Source: CAUZIZ01 sp965219855 | Lineage (GTDB): Bacteria > Acidobacteriota > UBA6911 > RPQK01 > JAJDTT01 | Direction: 5' to 3' | Assembly (NCBI GenBank): GCA_965219855.1 | Contig: CBDCOR010000028.1 | Span: 1 to 64,000 of the forward strand | Length of the DNA stretch: 64,000 nucleotides | Shown: piece after piece, positions 43,225 through 52,517 of the stretch | Numbering within the stretch: the first letter of the stretch is position 1 | How the letters are laid out: each line of letters begins with the position of its first letter | Program-made: the position numbers and the translations under genes | The notes under the pieces: model-generated | The model's database searches: none | What the model saw: the letters and a program-made list of their open reading frames with translations, nothing else | Told to the model about the DNA's origin: nothing

Positions 43225-45931
43225 AATCAACTTCGGATTTGTTCGCGCCCTGGTAAAGCGGGACCTGTGGAAGTACTTCACCAACCCTACAGGTTACGTC
43301 TTCATTACCCTGTTCATCTTCTTGAGTGCGGCCGCTGCTTTTTGGCAGGACCGGTTCTTCCTGGACAATCTGGCTAACCTGGACCAGCTGAATTACCTGT
43401 TCCCCTACCTGCTCTTGTTCTTCATCCCCGCCCTCACCATGTCGGTCTGGTCGGAAGAACGGAAACAAGCCACGGACGAGCTCTTGTTCACCCTCCCCGC
43501 AACCAGCCTCGAGATCGTACTGGGCAAGTATCTGGCCACCCTGGGAATCTATACTGCCTCCCTCATCCTGTCTCTCAGCCACATCATTGTCCTCGCCTTT
43601 CTGGGAAGCCCCGATCTGGGACTGATGTTCAGCAACTATCTGGGCTACTGGCTGATTGGAGGAGCGATGATCGCGGTGGGCATGCTGGCCTCACTGCTCA
43701 CCGCCAATGCGACCATTGCCTTTATTCTGGGAGCGGTCTTCTGTTCCTTCTTCGTTTTCATCGATCTGCTGGGTGGGATCAGCCAGACGCTGGGAGGCGC
43801 CCTGATTCCGCTGGGCGTGTTTCGTTCCTTTGACGACTATTCCCGGGGTGTGATGAGCCTCTCAGGGCTCTTCTACTTCATCTCGCTCTCCGCATTCATG
43901 ATCTACCTCAACGTCCTGTTGGTCGATAGACGGCATTGGCCCCGCAAGGCCGGAGGCTATCCGATGTGGGCCCATCACACGGTTCGCACCGTGGGCCTGC
44001 TGATTGCCTTTATCAGTCTCGTCGTCATCATCGGACGGGTGAGCATTCGCCCCGATCTGACCGCGGAAGGTCTCCACTCCCTGGGCAGCGAAACCCGCAG
44101 GCTGATCGGGGAGCTGTCTGAAGACCGTCCGGTGTTTATCCAGGCCTTTGTCAGCCCCGAGGTACCGGAACAGTTTGTTCAGACTCGGGCCAATCTCTTG
44201 AGCACTCTGAACGAGATCGACTCCATCGGCGGGGGTAAGGTTCAGGTCCTGATCGAAGACACCGAACCGTTCACGGAAGGAGCTCGCCAGGCGCGGGAAA
44301 GGTTCGCCATCACCCCCCGACAGATACCCAATCTGGGAAGCGCTCGGGCTGGCTTTTCCAACGTCTTTCTGGGGATAGCCTTCACCTGCGGTGCCGAGGA
44401 ACAGGTCATTCCCTTTCTGGACCGCGGACTCCCCACCGAATACGAAATGACCCGAAGCATTCGGGTGGTCGCCAAGACGGAGCGCAAGACGATCGGAGTG
44501 GTCGGCACCGAAGCCAAGCTCTTCGGGGGATTCGATTTCCAGACCATGCAGAGCAGCCCGGCCTGGTCAGTCGTGTCGGAGTTGCAGAAGCAATACGAAG
44601 TCAGACAGATAGCGGCCACCAGTGCGATTCCGGAGGACTTGGACGGCCTGGTGGTGGCTCTCCCCTCCTCCCTGCCCCAGCCCGAAATGGACAACCTCCT
44701 GGCCTACATCGAGAAGGGCAATCCCACACTGCTGCTGGTCGACCCGCTTCCGGTGGTCAACATTGGACTCGCACCGTCGGAGCGGAGCGGAGCAAACCAG
44801 AATCCCTTCATGAGACAGCAAGGTCCGCCGCCCAAAGAGAAGGGCAACATCAGACAGCTTCTTTCCAAGATCGGTGTCAGCTGGGATTCAGGCGAAATCG
44901 TGTGGGACACCTATAACCCACATCCCGATCTGGCCCATCTCCCTCCCGAAGTTGTCTTCGTTGGCGAGGGCAACCAGAATGAAGAGGTCTTCAATGGTGA
45001 TCACATCGCGAGCAAGGCGCTGCAGGAACTGGTTCTGCTCTATCCCGGCCGGATCGAGAAGGCACCCGGATCAGATTATGAATTCGAGCCGCTGGTGAAG
45101 TCGGGACGTGCCTCTGGAGCCTTGCCTTATTCCGCGATGGTGCAGCGGAATTTCCTGGGGGTTCAGCTGCGGCGAAATCTTCCTCACCGGCCCGACGACA
45201 AAGACTACATCCTGGCAGCCCACATCGGTAGTGCTGCGAAGTCGGACGCATCCGCAGAAGAGGAAGGTGAGGATCCACCCTCAGACGATGACAAGGAAAA
45301 GGATGCCAAGCCAACCAAGGGAGTGAACGCGATTGTCATCGCTGACCTCGATTTTATTTCCGAACAGTTCTTTCAGATTCGGCAACGGGGTCCAGAGAAC
45401 CTCAACTTCGATAACGTGACCCTCTTTCTCAACTGCATGGACATCCTGATCGGGGATGAGTCGTTCGTCACTCTTCGCAACAAGCGAGTCCGGCATCGGA
45501 CCCTCGAGACCGTCGAAGAGCAGACTCGGAATTTCATCGAGGAACGGGTCAAGAAGGAGCAGGAAGCAGAAACAGAGGCCGAAGCTGCCCTGAAGGACGC
45601 TCAGGCACGACTAGAGGAGAGAGTTAATACGGTGCGACAGCGACAGGATCTCGACGCCCAGACGAAGCAGATCATGGCCCGCAATCTGCAGGAAGTCGAA
45701 AACCGAAGATTGGAGGTCTTGAAGGCCAACATCGAATCTGCCAAAGAGGCGAAGATCAACAGCAGTAAAGAAAGCATGGAGTCCCAGGTGAGACAGATTC
45801 AGGGCAATATCAAGACCTTGGCGGTGCTGCTGCCACCTATTCCTGTCTTCGCCCTGGGCGTACTTATCTTCGTGAGGCGGCAGCGTCGCGAAACAGAGGG
45901 CGCAGCAGCCACCAGGAGGTTGAAAACATAG
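43214..45931 (+). CDS. ABC-2 permease fused to GldG-type auxiliary domain
   Basis: This 905-residue protein joins two parts. Residues about 1-270 form an ABC-2 permease (YFTNPTGYVFITLFIFLS and five further hydrophobic segments, as in GldF). From about 270 the protein is a GldG-like periplasmic IFT52-type domain (LSEDRPVFIQAFVSPEVP, TIGVVGTE), followed by a long coiled coil (about 765-865) and a C-terminal membrane segment. In Bacteroidetes GldF and GldG are separate. The transported substrate is unknown; outside gliding bacteria such systems are annotated only as 'Gldg family'. It is flanked by the ATPase and a DUF4340 gene in one operon. Confidence 0.86.
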   Translation: MRDKINFGFVRALVKRDLWKYFTNPTGYVFITLFIFLSAAAAFWQDRFFLDNLANLDQLNYLFPYLLLFFIPALTMSVWSEERKQATDELLFTLPATSLEIVLGKYLATLGIYTASLILSLSHIIVLAFLGSPDLGLMFSNYLGYWLIGGAMIAVGMLASLLTANATIAFILGAVFCSFFVFIDLLGGISQTLGGALIPLGVFRSFDDYSRGVMSLSGLFYFISLSAFMIYLNVLLVDRRHWPRKAGGYPMWAHHTVRTVGLLIAFISLVVIIGRVSIRPDLTAEGLHSLGSETRRLIGELSEDRPVFIQAFVSPEVPEQFVQTRANLLSTLNEIDSIGGGKVQVLIEDTEPFTEGARQARERFAITPRQIPNLGSARAGFSNVFLGIAFTCGAEEQVIPFLDRGLPTEYEMTRSIRVVAKTERKTIGVVGTEAKLFGGFDFQTMQSSPAWSVVSELQKQYEVRQIAATSAIPEDLDGLVVALPSSLPQPEMDNLLAYIEKGNPTLLLVDPLPVVNIGLAPSERSGANQNPFMRQQGPPPKEKGNIRQLLSKIGVSWDSGEIVWDTYNPHPDLAHLPPEVVFVGEGNQNEEVFNGDHIASKALQELVLLYPGRIEKAPGSDYEFEPLVKSGRASGALPYSAMVQRNFLGVQLRRNLPHRPDDKDYILAAHIGSAAKSDASAEEEGEDPPSDDDKEKDAKPTKGVNAIVIADLDFISEQFFQIRQRGPENLNFDNVTLFLNCMDILIGDESFVTLRNKRVRHRTLETVEEQTRNFIEERVKKEQEAETEAEAALKDAQARLEERVNTVRQRQDLDAQTKQIMARNLQEVENRRLEVLKANIESAKEAKINSSKESMESQVRQIQGNIKTLAVLLPPIPVFALGVLIFVRRQRRETEGAAATRRLKT

Positions 45932-45933
45932 TC

Positions 45934-47295
45934 ATGAGTGAAACTCGAAAAACAATCACCTTCGCCGGCGTGGGCGTACTGCTTCTTGGGCTAGCACTGC
46001 TCACCGCCCCCAGGCACGTCACTCCCGACGCCTTCATGGATCGGGGAGAGCAGTTTTTTGCCGACTTCACCGATCCTAACGTAGCCACCACTCTGGAGGT
46101 CATCGAGTTCGATGAGGAAACCGCCGCCGCGCGGCCCTTCAAGGTCACCTTCGAAGGGGGCAGATGGTCCATCCCTTCACATCACGACTACCCGGCAGAC
46201 GGCAAGGATCGGCTAGCCAAGACGGCAGCCGACATGATCGAGATCAGAAAGGACGACTATCGATCCGACAATATATCCGATCACGAATCCTGCGGAGTGG
46301 TCGATCCGCTGGATGAAGCGGCCACTTCACTGAAGGGCCGGGGGAAACGGGTCACGATCAAAGCAGAGGACGACCAGATCCTGGCGGATCTGATCATCGG
46401 CAGAAAGGTCGAAGGCAAGGAAAAGCTGTACTTCGCCAGAGCTCCCGGCCAAAAGAGAGTCTACGTCGCTAAACTGGATCTGGAAGTGTCCACGAAATTC
46501 GAGGATTGGATCGAGCGCGATCTCATGGAGTTGGAGAAAGACGACATCCGGCGAGTGGTTCTCAAGGACTATTCGATCAACGAGCGCACCGGGACCATAA
46601 ACCAACGGGGCAACCTGATCCTGACCAAGAAGGACGACAAATGGGGAGCCGACCGGATGTCCTCAAACCAGGAGTTGGAAACCTATAAGATGAACGAGCT
46701 CGTGAAGACGGTCGACGAACTCTCCATCGTAGGCGTTCGGCCGAAGCCGAAGGGCTTGTCACAGAGCTTGAAACGTTCGGAGGAGGGGACCCGCCTCACC
46801 CAGTCAGACCTTATGTCGCTGCAGAGCAAAGGGTATTTCTTCAGCAGAAAAGGCAGCCTGCTTTCCAATGAGGGAGAGCTGGAGGTCGAAACCTCCGATG
46901 GCGTCACTTACACCTTGCGCTTTGGAGAAATCGTGTACGGTTCTGGAGAAGCAATCACGGCTGGGTCTGAGGCCAGTGACGACAAAGACAGTGGACCTGG
47001 AGAAAACAGGTACCTCTTCGTTTCAACCTCGTACCAGGCTAGTTCCTCCGGGCCGCCCCAGCCACGGAATACTGATTTCTTGAACAAGGCCGAAAGCGAA
47101 TGGAGCGACTCTGACCGCACCAACAGCGAGTTGAAGAACACTTACGATCAGTGGAAAAAGAAACAAGACAGCGCAAAGGAACGTTCAGAGCGGCTGAATG
47201 CCCGATTTGCCGACTGGTACTACGTCATCTCGGACGACAGCTTCGACAAGATACATCTCGGTCGAAGTGACCTGATCAAGAAAAAGACCACCTAA
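45934..47295 (+). CDS. DUF4340 domain protein
   Basis: This 453-residue protein has an N-terminal membrane anchor (ITFAGVGVLLLGLALLT) and a largely beta-structured periplasmic DUF4340 domain (KVTFEGGRWSIP, ILADLIIGRKVEGKEKLYF, YVAKLDLEVSTKFEDWIERDLM). DUF4340 proteins regularly follow GldA/F/G-type ABC genes and probably form part of that complex; the role is unknown. It begins 2 bp after the preceding stop. Its own stop TAA is the first triplet of an R1 half box (47293-47295). Confidence 0.86.
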   Translation: MSETRKTITFAGVGVLLLGLALLTAPRHVTPDAFMDRGEQFFADFTDPNVATTLEVIEFDEETAAARPFKVTFEGGRWSIPSHHDYPADGKDRLAKTAADMIEIRKDDYRSDNISDHESCGVVDPLDEAATSLKGRGKRVTIKAEDDQILADLIIGRKVEGKEKLYFARAPGQKRVYVAKLDLEVSTKFEDWIERDLMELEKDDIRRVVLKDYSINERTGTINQRGNLILTKKDDKWGADRMSSNQELETYKMNELVKTVDELSIVGVRPKPKGLSQSLKRSEEGTRLTQSDLMSLQSKGYFFSRKGSLLSNEGELEVETSDGVTYTLRFGEIVYGSGEAITAGSEASDDKDSGPGENRYLFVSTSYQASSSGPPQPRNTDFLNKAESEWSDSDRTNSELKNTYDQWKKKQDSAKERSERLNARFADWYYVISDDSFDKIHLGRSDLIKKKTT

Positions 47296-47452
47296 GCTGA
47301 GACTTCATTGGCGAATGTAGCTTTGGCCTCCAGGCCGAAGTCTTATTTTTCCGAGCCTTTGGCTCGGACGGCGGCCTGGAGGCCACCGCTACGCCGGACC
47401 CAAAGTTTCCTTCGCGAACGATCCGGCCCAGCTGGTGGCCCCACTGAGAAGG
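47293..47452. repeat. R1 half box - R2 core - R1 box
   Basis: TAAGCTGAGACTTCATTGG starts at the DUF4340 stop, an R2 core follows at 47317-47392, then AAAGTTTC at about 47402 opens a degenerate R1 box ending near 47452. The R2 core differs from that at 48576-48651 by a single base. It fills the gap to the MetE-like gene. Confidence 0.75.
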
Positions 47453-47462
47453 ACCAGAAAAC

Positions 47463-48554
47463 ATGGCACCCATGTCAAGTGATCTTCTTTTCCCAACCAT
47501 GGTCGTGGGCAGCCTACCCCGTCCTCAGTGGGTCAAGGAACTGATCGAGGAACGCAAGGCAGGTCAAGTCAGTCCGACCCAAACCAACCAGCTACTGGAC
47601 TCGGTAATTCCCTCAGCCTTGAGCATGCAGGAGAGGGCCGGGATGGACTTCATTTGCGACGGCGAGTGGAGGCGCGAAAGCTACGTCAAGGTCTTCGCAG
47701 AAGCAGTCACAGGATTCCAATCCGATCTCGTATCAGCGGGTAACGCCGACTACCCAGACCTGAGATATCCCGCGGTGGTCTCCGAACTCTCTCCGCAGCG
47801 ATCGATCGCCGCATCCGAGGTCGAGTTTATTCGCAGGCACAGCGAGAGCCGGATCGTGGTAGCCTTGCCCTCAGCCTACACCATTGCCCGCCGAATGTGG
47901 GATCCGGAGCACTCCTCAGCTGCCTATCCGACCCGAGAAGGGTTTATGGACACTTGTATTCCCATCATCCGAGCCGAGATCGAGACACTCATCGACTTCG
48001 GGGTAGACGCGATCCAGCTCGACGATCCCTGGCTGGCCCTCCTGGTTGACCCTGACTACCGCAGGCGAGAAGGCATCGACGATGTGGATCGAGAGATCGA
48101 ACTTAGCGTCGGGTCTGTCAACCAGGCCGTCGAGGGCATAGAAGGCGCCTTTCTCAGCGTCCATCTGTGCCACGCTCATTTCAACCGAGAGCATTCCACC
48201 AAGGGTTCCTACGAACTGATCATCGAGGCCCTTGGCCGAATGCAGGTCGACCGCTTCGCCATCGAGTTCGCAACCCCTGACGCCGGTGGGATAGACGTCC
48301 TACGGCATTTCCCGGGAGACAAGGTTCTCGGCTTAGGGGTCATCGACCATACCGACAATGAGGTCGAAACTCCCGAGCTAGTGATGGAAAGAGTGGAAAG
48401 GGCGATGGAGTTCGTCCCCAAGGAACGGATAACTCTGAATCCGGATTGTGGATTCTCGCCGTCCAGCGTCAACCCGATGGATCTGGACGAGGCCTATCTC
48501 AAACTGAAGGCGATGTGCGATGCCGCTTCCCTTTTGAGAAACAAGTACGCCTGA
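47463..48554 (+). CDS. Cobalamin-independent methionine synthase (MetE C-terminal)-like protein
   Basis: This 363-residue protein corresponds to the C-terminal catalytic barrel of MetE only (VVGSLPRP at the start, DAIQLDDP, VHLCHAHF, EFATPDAGG, LNPDCGF). Zinc ligands are plausible as His and Cys in LCHAHF, Glu in EFATP and Cys in NPDCGF. Full MetE has about 750 residues; stand-alone barrels are used for methyl transfer from other donors in various bacteria and archaea. The methyl donor and acceptor are uncertain. Its stop TGA begins another repeat copy. Confidence 0.83.
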   Translation: MAPMSSDLLFPTMVVGSLPRPQWVKELIEERKAGQVSPTQTNQLLDSVIPSALSMQERAGMDFICDGEWRRESYVKVFAEAVTGFQSDLVSAGNADYPDLRYPAVVSELSPQRSIAASEVEFIRRHSESRIVVALPSAYTIARRMWDPEHSSAAYPTREGFMDTCIPIIRAEIETLIDFGVDAIQLDDPWLALLVDPDYRRREGIDDVDREIELSVGSVNQAVEGIEGAFLSVHLCHAHFNREHSTKGSYELIIEALGRMQVDRFAIEFATPDAGGIDVLRHFPGDKVLGLGVIDHTDNEVETPELVMERVERAMEFVPKERITLNPDCGFSPSSVNPMDLDEAYLKLKAMCDAASLLRNKYA

Positions 48555-48705
48555 CCTGAAACTTCATTGGCGAATGTAGCTTTGGCCTCCAGGCCGAAGT
48601 CTTATTTTTCCGAGCCTTTGGCTCGGACGGCGGCCTGGAGACCACCGCTACGACCCGGACCCAAAGTTTCCGCCTGATTGATCCAGCTCGGCTGGGGAAC
48701 ACCTC
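48552..48705. repeat. R1 half box - R2 core - R1 box
   Basis: TGACCTGAAACTTCATTGG starts at the stop codon of the MetE-like gene, the R2 core is at 48576-48651, and a degenerate R1 box beginning CCCAAAGTTTC runs to about 48705. It occupies the whole gap between the convergent MetE-like and CocE-type genes. It might act as a bidirectional terminator, with TTATTTTTC between its hairpins. Confidence 0.75.
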
Positions 48706-48712
48706 CGCAGAT

Positions 48713-50644
48713 TTACCTGCCGCCCCCGTCTAATCCTAACACTCCCATCTGCAGCTGGGTCGGATACTGTGAGGAATGATAGATCCGGTGGGTCGCACTC
48801 ACGAAATCCGCTTCTACCGCTTTGAAGATATTGGGCACGTATTTCTGAGGATTGCGATCCACCAAGGGAAACCAGGTGCTCTGGATTTGAACCATGATCC
48901 TGTGGCCTCTTTTGAAATTGTGAAACAGATCCTGTAGCGGAAGTGACACCTTGGTGATGCGGTTGGACACGAAAGGTTCAGGTTCCTTGTAGGAGTTGCG
49001 AAAGCGTCCCCGGATCACTTCGCTTCTGATCAGCATCTGATAGCCGCCCATGCGAACCTTCCGAGGATTGGGCAGCGGGTCGGGCGCGGAGCTCGGATGG
49101 ACATCGATGACTTTGACGATCCAGTCTGCGTCGCCGGCGGACGTCGAAACCCAGAGCTCCGCCTGGATGGGACCGGCCAGGGTCAAATCCTCGTCCAAGA
49201 CGTTCGTCTGATAAGAAAGAACATCGGGTCTGCGGGAAGCCGACCGCTGATCATCCGTCATGTACTCTCGGGTCATCTCGGTCGAAGTGTCCTGAGTGAA
49301 GGGGACCGGCTTGTGTGGATCGCTCTCGTATTCACCGAAGTCCTCCTCCCCGGCTTGGGGAGGATCGAAAGAAAGCGCTCCCTTCTGGCGCAGATACAGA
49401 GTCTTCTCCCGAACTGAGGCGGGCGGCCATTGCTCGAAGGTACGCCAGCGGTTGGCCCCTGTCTCGAAGACGTACGCCTCGGGCAGGGCCAGTTCCCCCG
49501 CTTGCTTGAGGTAATGGTCGAAGAAGGGGAATAGGATTCGTTCCCGGTAAAAGTCAGAAGTCGTGGAGCCGAAGCGGGCATTTCCCAAACCGCTTCCCTC
49601 CCGGCGACCCCAGTCCCCGTGAGCCCAGGGACCCATGACCAGGATGTTGAAGATCTCCGGGTTATTCCGCTCTACGGCTCGGTAAATCTGCAGGGGACCG
49701 TACAAGTCCTCGGCGTCGAACCATCCCCCCACCGTCATGACCGCACAGGCGATGTCCTTCAGATTGGGGATGATACTGCGCCTCTGCCAGAAGGCGTCGT
49801 AGTTTGGATGGCGGACGATCTCTTCCCAGAAGCTGGACTCCCCGTCGAAATAGGTCTGGTTGACCTCGGATAGGGGACCAAGGTGGAGGAAAAACCCATA
49901 CCCGTCAGGTGTTCCAAAATCGAAGCGGGAGCTGGCTTTGGTGGTTGGGCCCAAACGGTCTCGGCCGTGACGGGAAAGAAAGCCGAAGGCATGGGGAAGA
50001 AAGAAGGCGCCGTGATGATGGAAATCGTCGAAGAAGAAGTCCCCGACCGGGGCCTGAGGGGAAGCGGCCTTCAGGGCGGGATGGCTATCGATCATCCCAG
50101 CCGCCGTGTAAAAACCCGGATAGGAGATTCCCCACTGTCCCACTCGACCATTGTGGTTTTCCAGGTTTTCCAGGAGCCACTCGATGGTGTCGTAGGTGTC
50201 GGTGCTCTCGTCGATATCCTCCGGCGACGTCTTTCGGCCAATGTGAGGCGTCATCTGCACCCAGGTTCCCTCCGACAGATAACGTCCGCGCACATCCTGA
50301 TAGACAAAGATGTAGCCATCCCGAGCGAATCGGTGGCTGGGACCTAGCGCAGTTCGGTATTGATCCGCGCCGTAGGGTCTGCAGCTATAGGGAGTCCGGT
50401 ACAGGAGGATCGGGTATTCTCTGCTGGCGTCGTTGGGGGTGTACACCGCAGTGAAAAGCTTGACCCCGTCCCGCATCTGAATCCGATATTCGAACTTGTT
50501 GTAGTTGGCTCTGATGTACTCCTCTTCCGCGGACGGGTCCTGGCCGAGAACGCCGACAATCAGACTTGACCAGATCGTCCATACGATCCTCGACTGGGGA
50601 GAGAAGAAGGGGTATCCCGAACGCAATCTGATTCTTTCTGACAT
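48713..50644 (-). CDS. Secreted CocE/NonD-type alpha/beta hydrolase (X-Pro dipeptidyl-peptidase S15 family)
   Basis: This 643-residue protein has an N-terminal signal or anchor (RIVWTIWSSLIVGVLG) and the S15 fold: MRDGVKLFTAVYTPND, a nucleophile elbow GQWGISYPG (Ser174), and MVMGPWAHGDW carrying the likely catalytic His. The C-terminal X-Pro_DPP_C jelly roll is present (VRMGGYQMLIRSEVIRGRFRNS). The family contains peptidases, cocaine esterase and glutaryl-acylases; substrate unknown. It is divergent from the GH-like lipoprotein gene with about 226 bp between. Confidence 0.88.
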   Translation of the reverse strand: MSERIRLRSGYPFFSPQSRIVWTIWSSLIVGVLGQDPSAEEEYIRANYNKFEYRIQMRDGVKLFTAVYTPNDASREYPILLYRTPYSCRPYGADQYRTALGPSHRFARDGYIFVYQDVRGRYLSEGTWVQMTPHIGRKTSPEDIDESTDTYDTIEWLLENLENHNGRVGQWGISYPGFYTAAGMIDSHPALKAASPQAPVGDFFFDDFHHHGAFFLPHAFGFLSRHGRDRLGPTTKASSRFDFGTPDGYGFFLHLGPLSEVNQTYFDGESSFWEEIVRHPNYDAFWQRRSIIPNLKDIACAVMTVGGWFDAEDLYGPLQIYRAVERNNPEIFNILVMGPWAHGDWGRREGSGLGNARFGSTTSDFYRERILFPFFDHYLKQAGELALPEAYVFETGANRWRTFEQWPPASVREKTLYLRQKGALSFDPPQAGEEDFGEYESDPHKPVPFTQDTSTEMTREYMTDDQRSASRRPDVLSYQTNVLDEDLTLAGPIQAELWVSTSAGDADWIVKVIDVHPSSAPDPLPNPRKVRMGGYQMLIRSEVIRGRFRNSYKEPEPFVSNRITKVSLPLQDLFHNFKRGHRIMVQIQSTWFPLVDRNPQKYVPNIFKAVEADFVSATHRIYHSSQYPTQLQMGVLGLDGGGR

Positions 50645-50870
50645 GGTTGACTCTGTCTTCGCGCAGTGTGAAATCCCGAATTCCCAGTCGGGTCATCTTG
50701 CAACAAGAGGATGTATCAGGGGCGACAACGATGTCAATCAAACCGGCTTCCGGAAGCGCTTGTCGGCCGAGACTTCGAGAGATGCTTGCACCAGCGCCCG
50801 GAGGCTGGTAGATTCCCCAGCATTCTCGGCAAGAGGTTGGGAGTCCTTGGTGTTCCATTCCAGAGGTACG

Positions 50871-52496
50871 ATGAGGTTTGTGGCAGGAATGGGGGTGGCC
50901 TTTGCCCTGTTGCTGTCGACCGCCTGTTCCGAACCCCAGAGCCCCGGCCAGGAAGAAGGGTCCTTGGAAAAGAAGCACCGTTTCATCCTTTGCAATGATG
51001 GAGGATCCCTGGCAGGTCCCATCCTGGAAGCCCCTATTGGCGTCGAGGGCCTGGTTCAGCTGGCGATCGAACCTCTGCAGGATACCCTGATCGATACCCT
51101 CTACTGGCAGTTGGGGACAGATCCCTACATGGGCTCGCCCTCTCATCGACTCTCGGACTACTACTCCCACAAGACCCAGGTGGGACCCATCTGGGGATCG
51201 GCGGGGACCACTTTCCACAGTGCCGGTCTGTGGCGGATCTATGAGAATGCACGGCAGTTGATAGAGGCGGGTACCGACCCGGCAGCGGTGGTGGTGGAAC
51301 AAGGGCACCGGGCTGGCCTGGAGGTGTTTCTGTGTATGCGGGTCAACGATGTCCATGACTCCCGGCTGGAGGGCGGCACCGAAGATCCGCTCATCTCGCC
51401 CACCAAACGAGACCATCCTGACTGGCTCCTGGGAGAGGAGGGGTCCCGCAAGACAGCCTACAACTTCGCCCTTCCCCAAGTGCGCGAACACAAGCTGGCA
51501 TTGGCCACGGAAGCTATCGAGAATTACGATCTGGATGGTTTGGACTGGGACTTCTGCCGCCATCCCTATCTCTTCCCTCAGGGTCAGGAGAAGGAGGGGG
51601 CGAGCCTCCTGACCCAGCTTCTGAGTCAGATCAAACAAGCCCTGGAGCAAAAGTCAAAGAGAGTCGGCCGCAAGCTCCTGTTCTCGGTCCGTGTTCCAGG
51701 TCCCTTGGGTCAAGCCTTGGCCCAGGGCATGGATGTCCGTAGCTGGCTTTCGCAGGGTCTCATCGATATCCTCATCGTAGGACATCAGCCCGGTAACCAA
51801 CACCGTCTTCCCATTGAGGAATTCGTCGAGGCAGCGCGAGGCACCGGGACTCAGGTCATCGCCCAGGGGCTGGGCTTGTTCCAACAGCCGAGACCCCTCT
51901 CCGCCCGCCTGATTTGGAACGAAAAGGACTACTACAGCCCGGAGATGTGTCGGGCGGTTGCCGCCGCCCATTTTAGAGCTGGCGCCCAGGGACTCTTTCT
52001 TTTCAACAACCACTATCTACAGATCGTGAGAGACCGGGACTACGATCGGCTGCCCTGGAAGGAGATCGGCGATCCCAACCTCATCGCCCGGAAGGACAGA
52101 CACTACCTAGTAGACCAACAGACCTGGGATGCGGGGCCGCTTCCGCTAGAACTGGTGGAGGTAGGCGACAACAGCCGCGTCTCCGTCGATGTCGCGGACG
52201 ATCTGGATGCTGCGCTAGAAGAGGGAGCGTTGAAGGAGGCTTCCCTGCGGCTACTGGTGGATCACCTAACGCCGCTGGATCGGTTGGAGATCCGTTTGAA
52301 CGACGCGCTTCTGGAGACCGCAAAGCCAACTCGGATATTCTTCAACGAGACCTGGCTCGAGTTCGACGTGGCACCCCCTCTTCTGAAGCAGGGGTGGAAT
52401 CAGGTCGACGCGGTTGTCCGGGGACGTAATCCACAGGTCACCAGCCCACTCTCTCTGAAGAGCGTTGAGGTCGTGGTTCGGTACAAAGGAGGCTGA
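50871..52496 (+). CDS. Lipoprotein with TIM-barrel glycoside hydrolase-like domain
   Basis: This protein of 541 residues has a lipoprotein signal (RFVAGMGVAFALLLSTACSE, lipobox LSTAC) and a barrel resembling GH-like families (GGSLAGPILEAP, TLYWQLGTDP, YDLDGLDWDFCRHP with acidic residues at a strand end, LFFNNHY-like FLFNNHYLQ). A C-terminal beta domain starts at about 430. No substrate can be deduced. ATG 50871 is selected since the signal peptide begins there; the open frame continues upstream to 50505 but overlaps the divergent CocE gene. Confidence 0.8.
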   Translation: MRFVAGMGVAFALLLSTACSEPQSPGQEEGSLEKKHRFILCNDGGSLAGPILEAPIGVEGLVQLAIEPLQDTLIDTLYWQLGTDPYMGSPSHRLSDYYSHKTQVGPIWGSAGTTFHSAGLWRIYENARQLIEAGTDPAAVVVEQGHRAGLEVFLCMRVNDVHDSRLEGGTEDPLISPTKRDHPDWLLGEEGSRKTAYNFALPQVREHKLALATEAIENYDLDGLDWDFCRHPYLFPQGQEKEGASLLTQLLSQIKQALEQKSKRVGRKLLFSVRVPGPLGQALAQGMDVRSWLSQGLIDILIVGHQPGNQHRLPIEEFVEAARGTGTQVIAQGLGLFQQPRPLSARLIWNEKDYYSPEMCRAVAAAHFRAGAQGLFLFNNHYLQIVRDRDYDRLPWKEIGDPNLIARKDRHYLVDQQTWDAGPLPLELVEVGDNSRVSVDVADDLDAALEEGALKEASLRLLVDHLTPLDRLEIRLNDALLETAKPTRIFFNETWLEFDVAPPLLKQGWNQVDAVVRGRNPQVTSPLSLKSVEVVVRYKGG

Positions 52497-52517
52497 CCTC
52501 AGGGGTGGGAAAGTACC

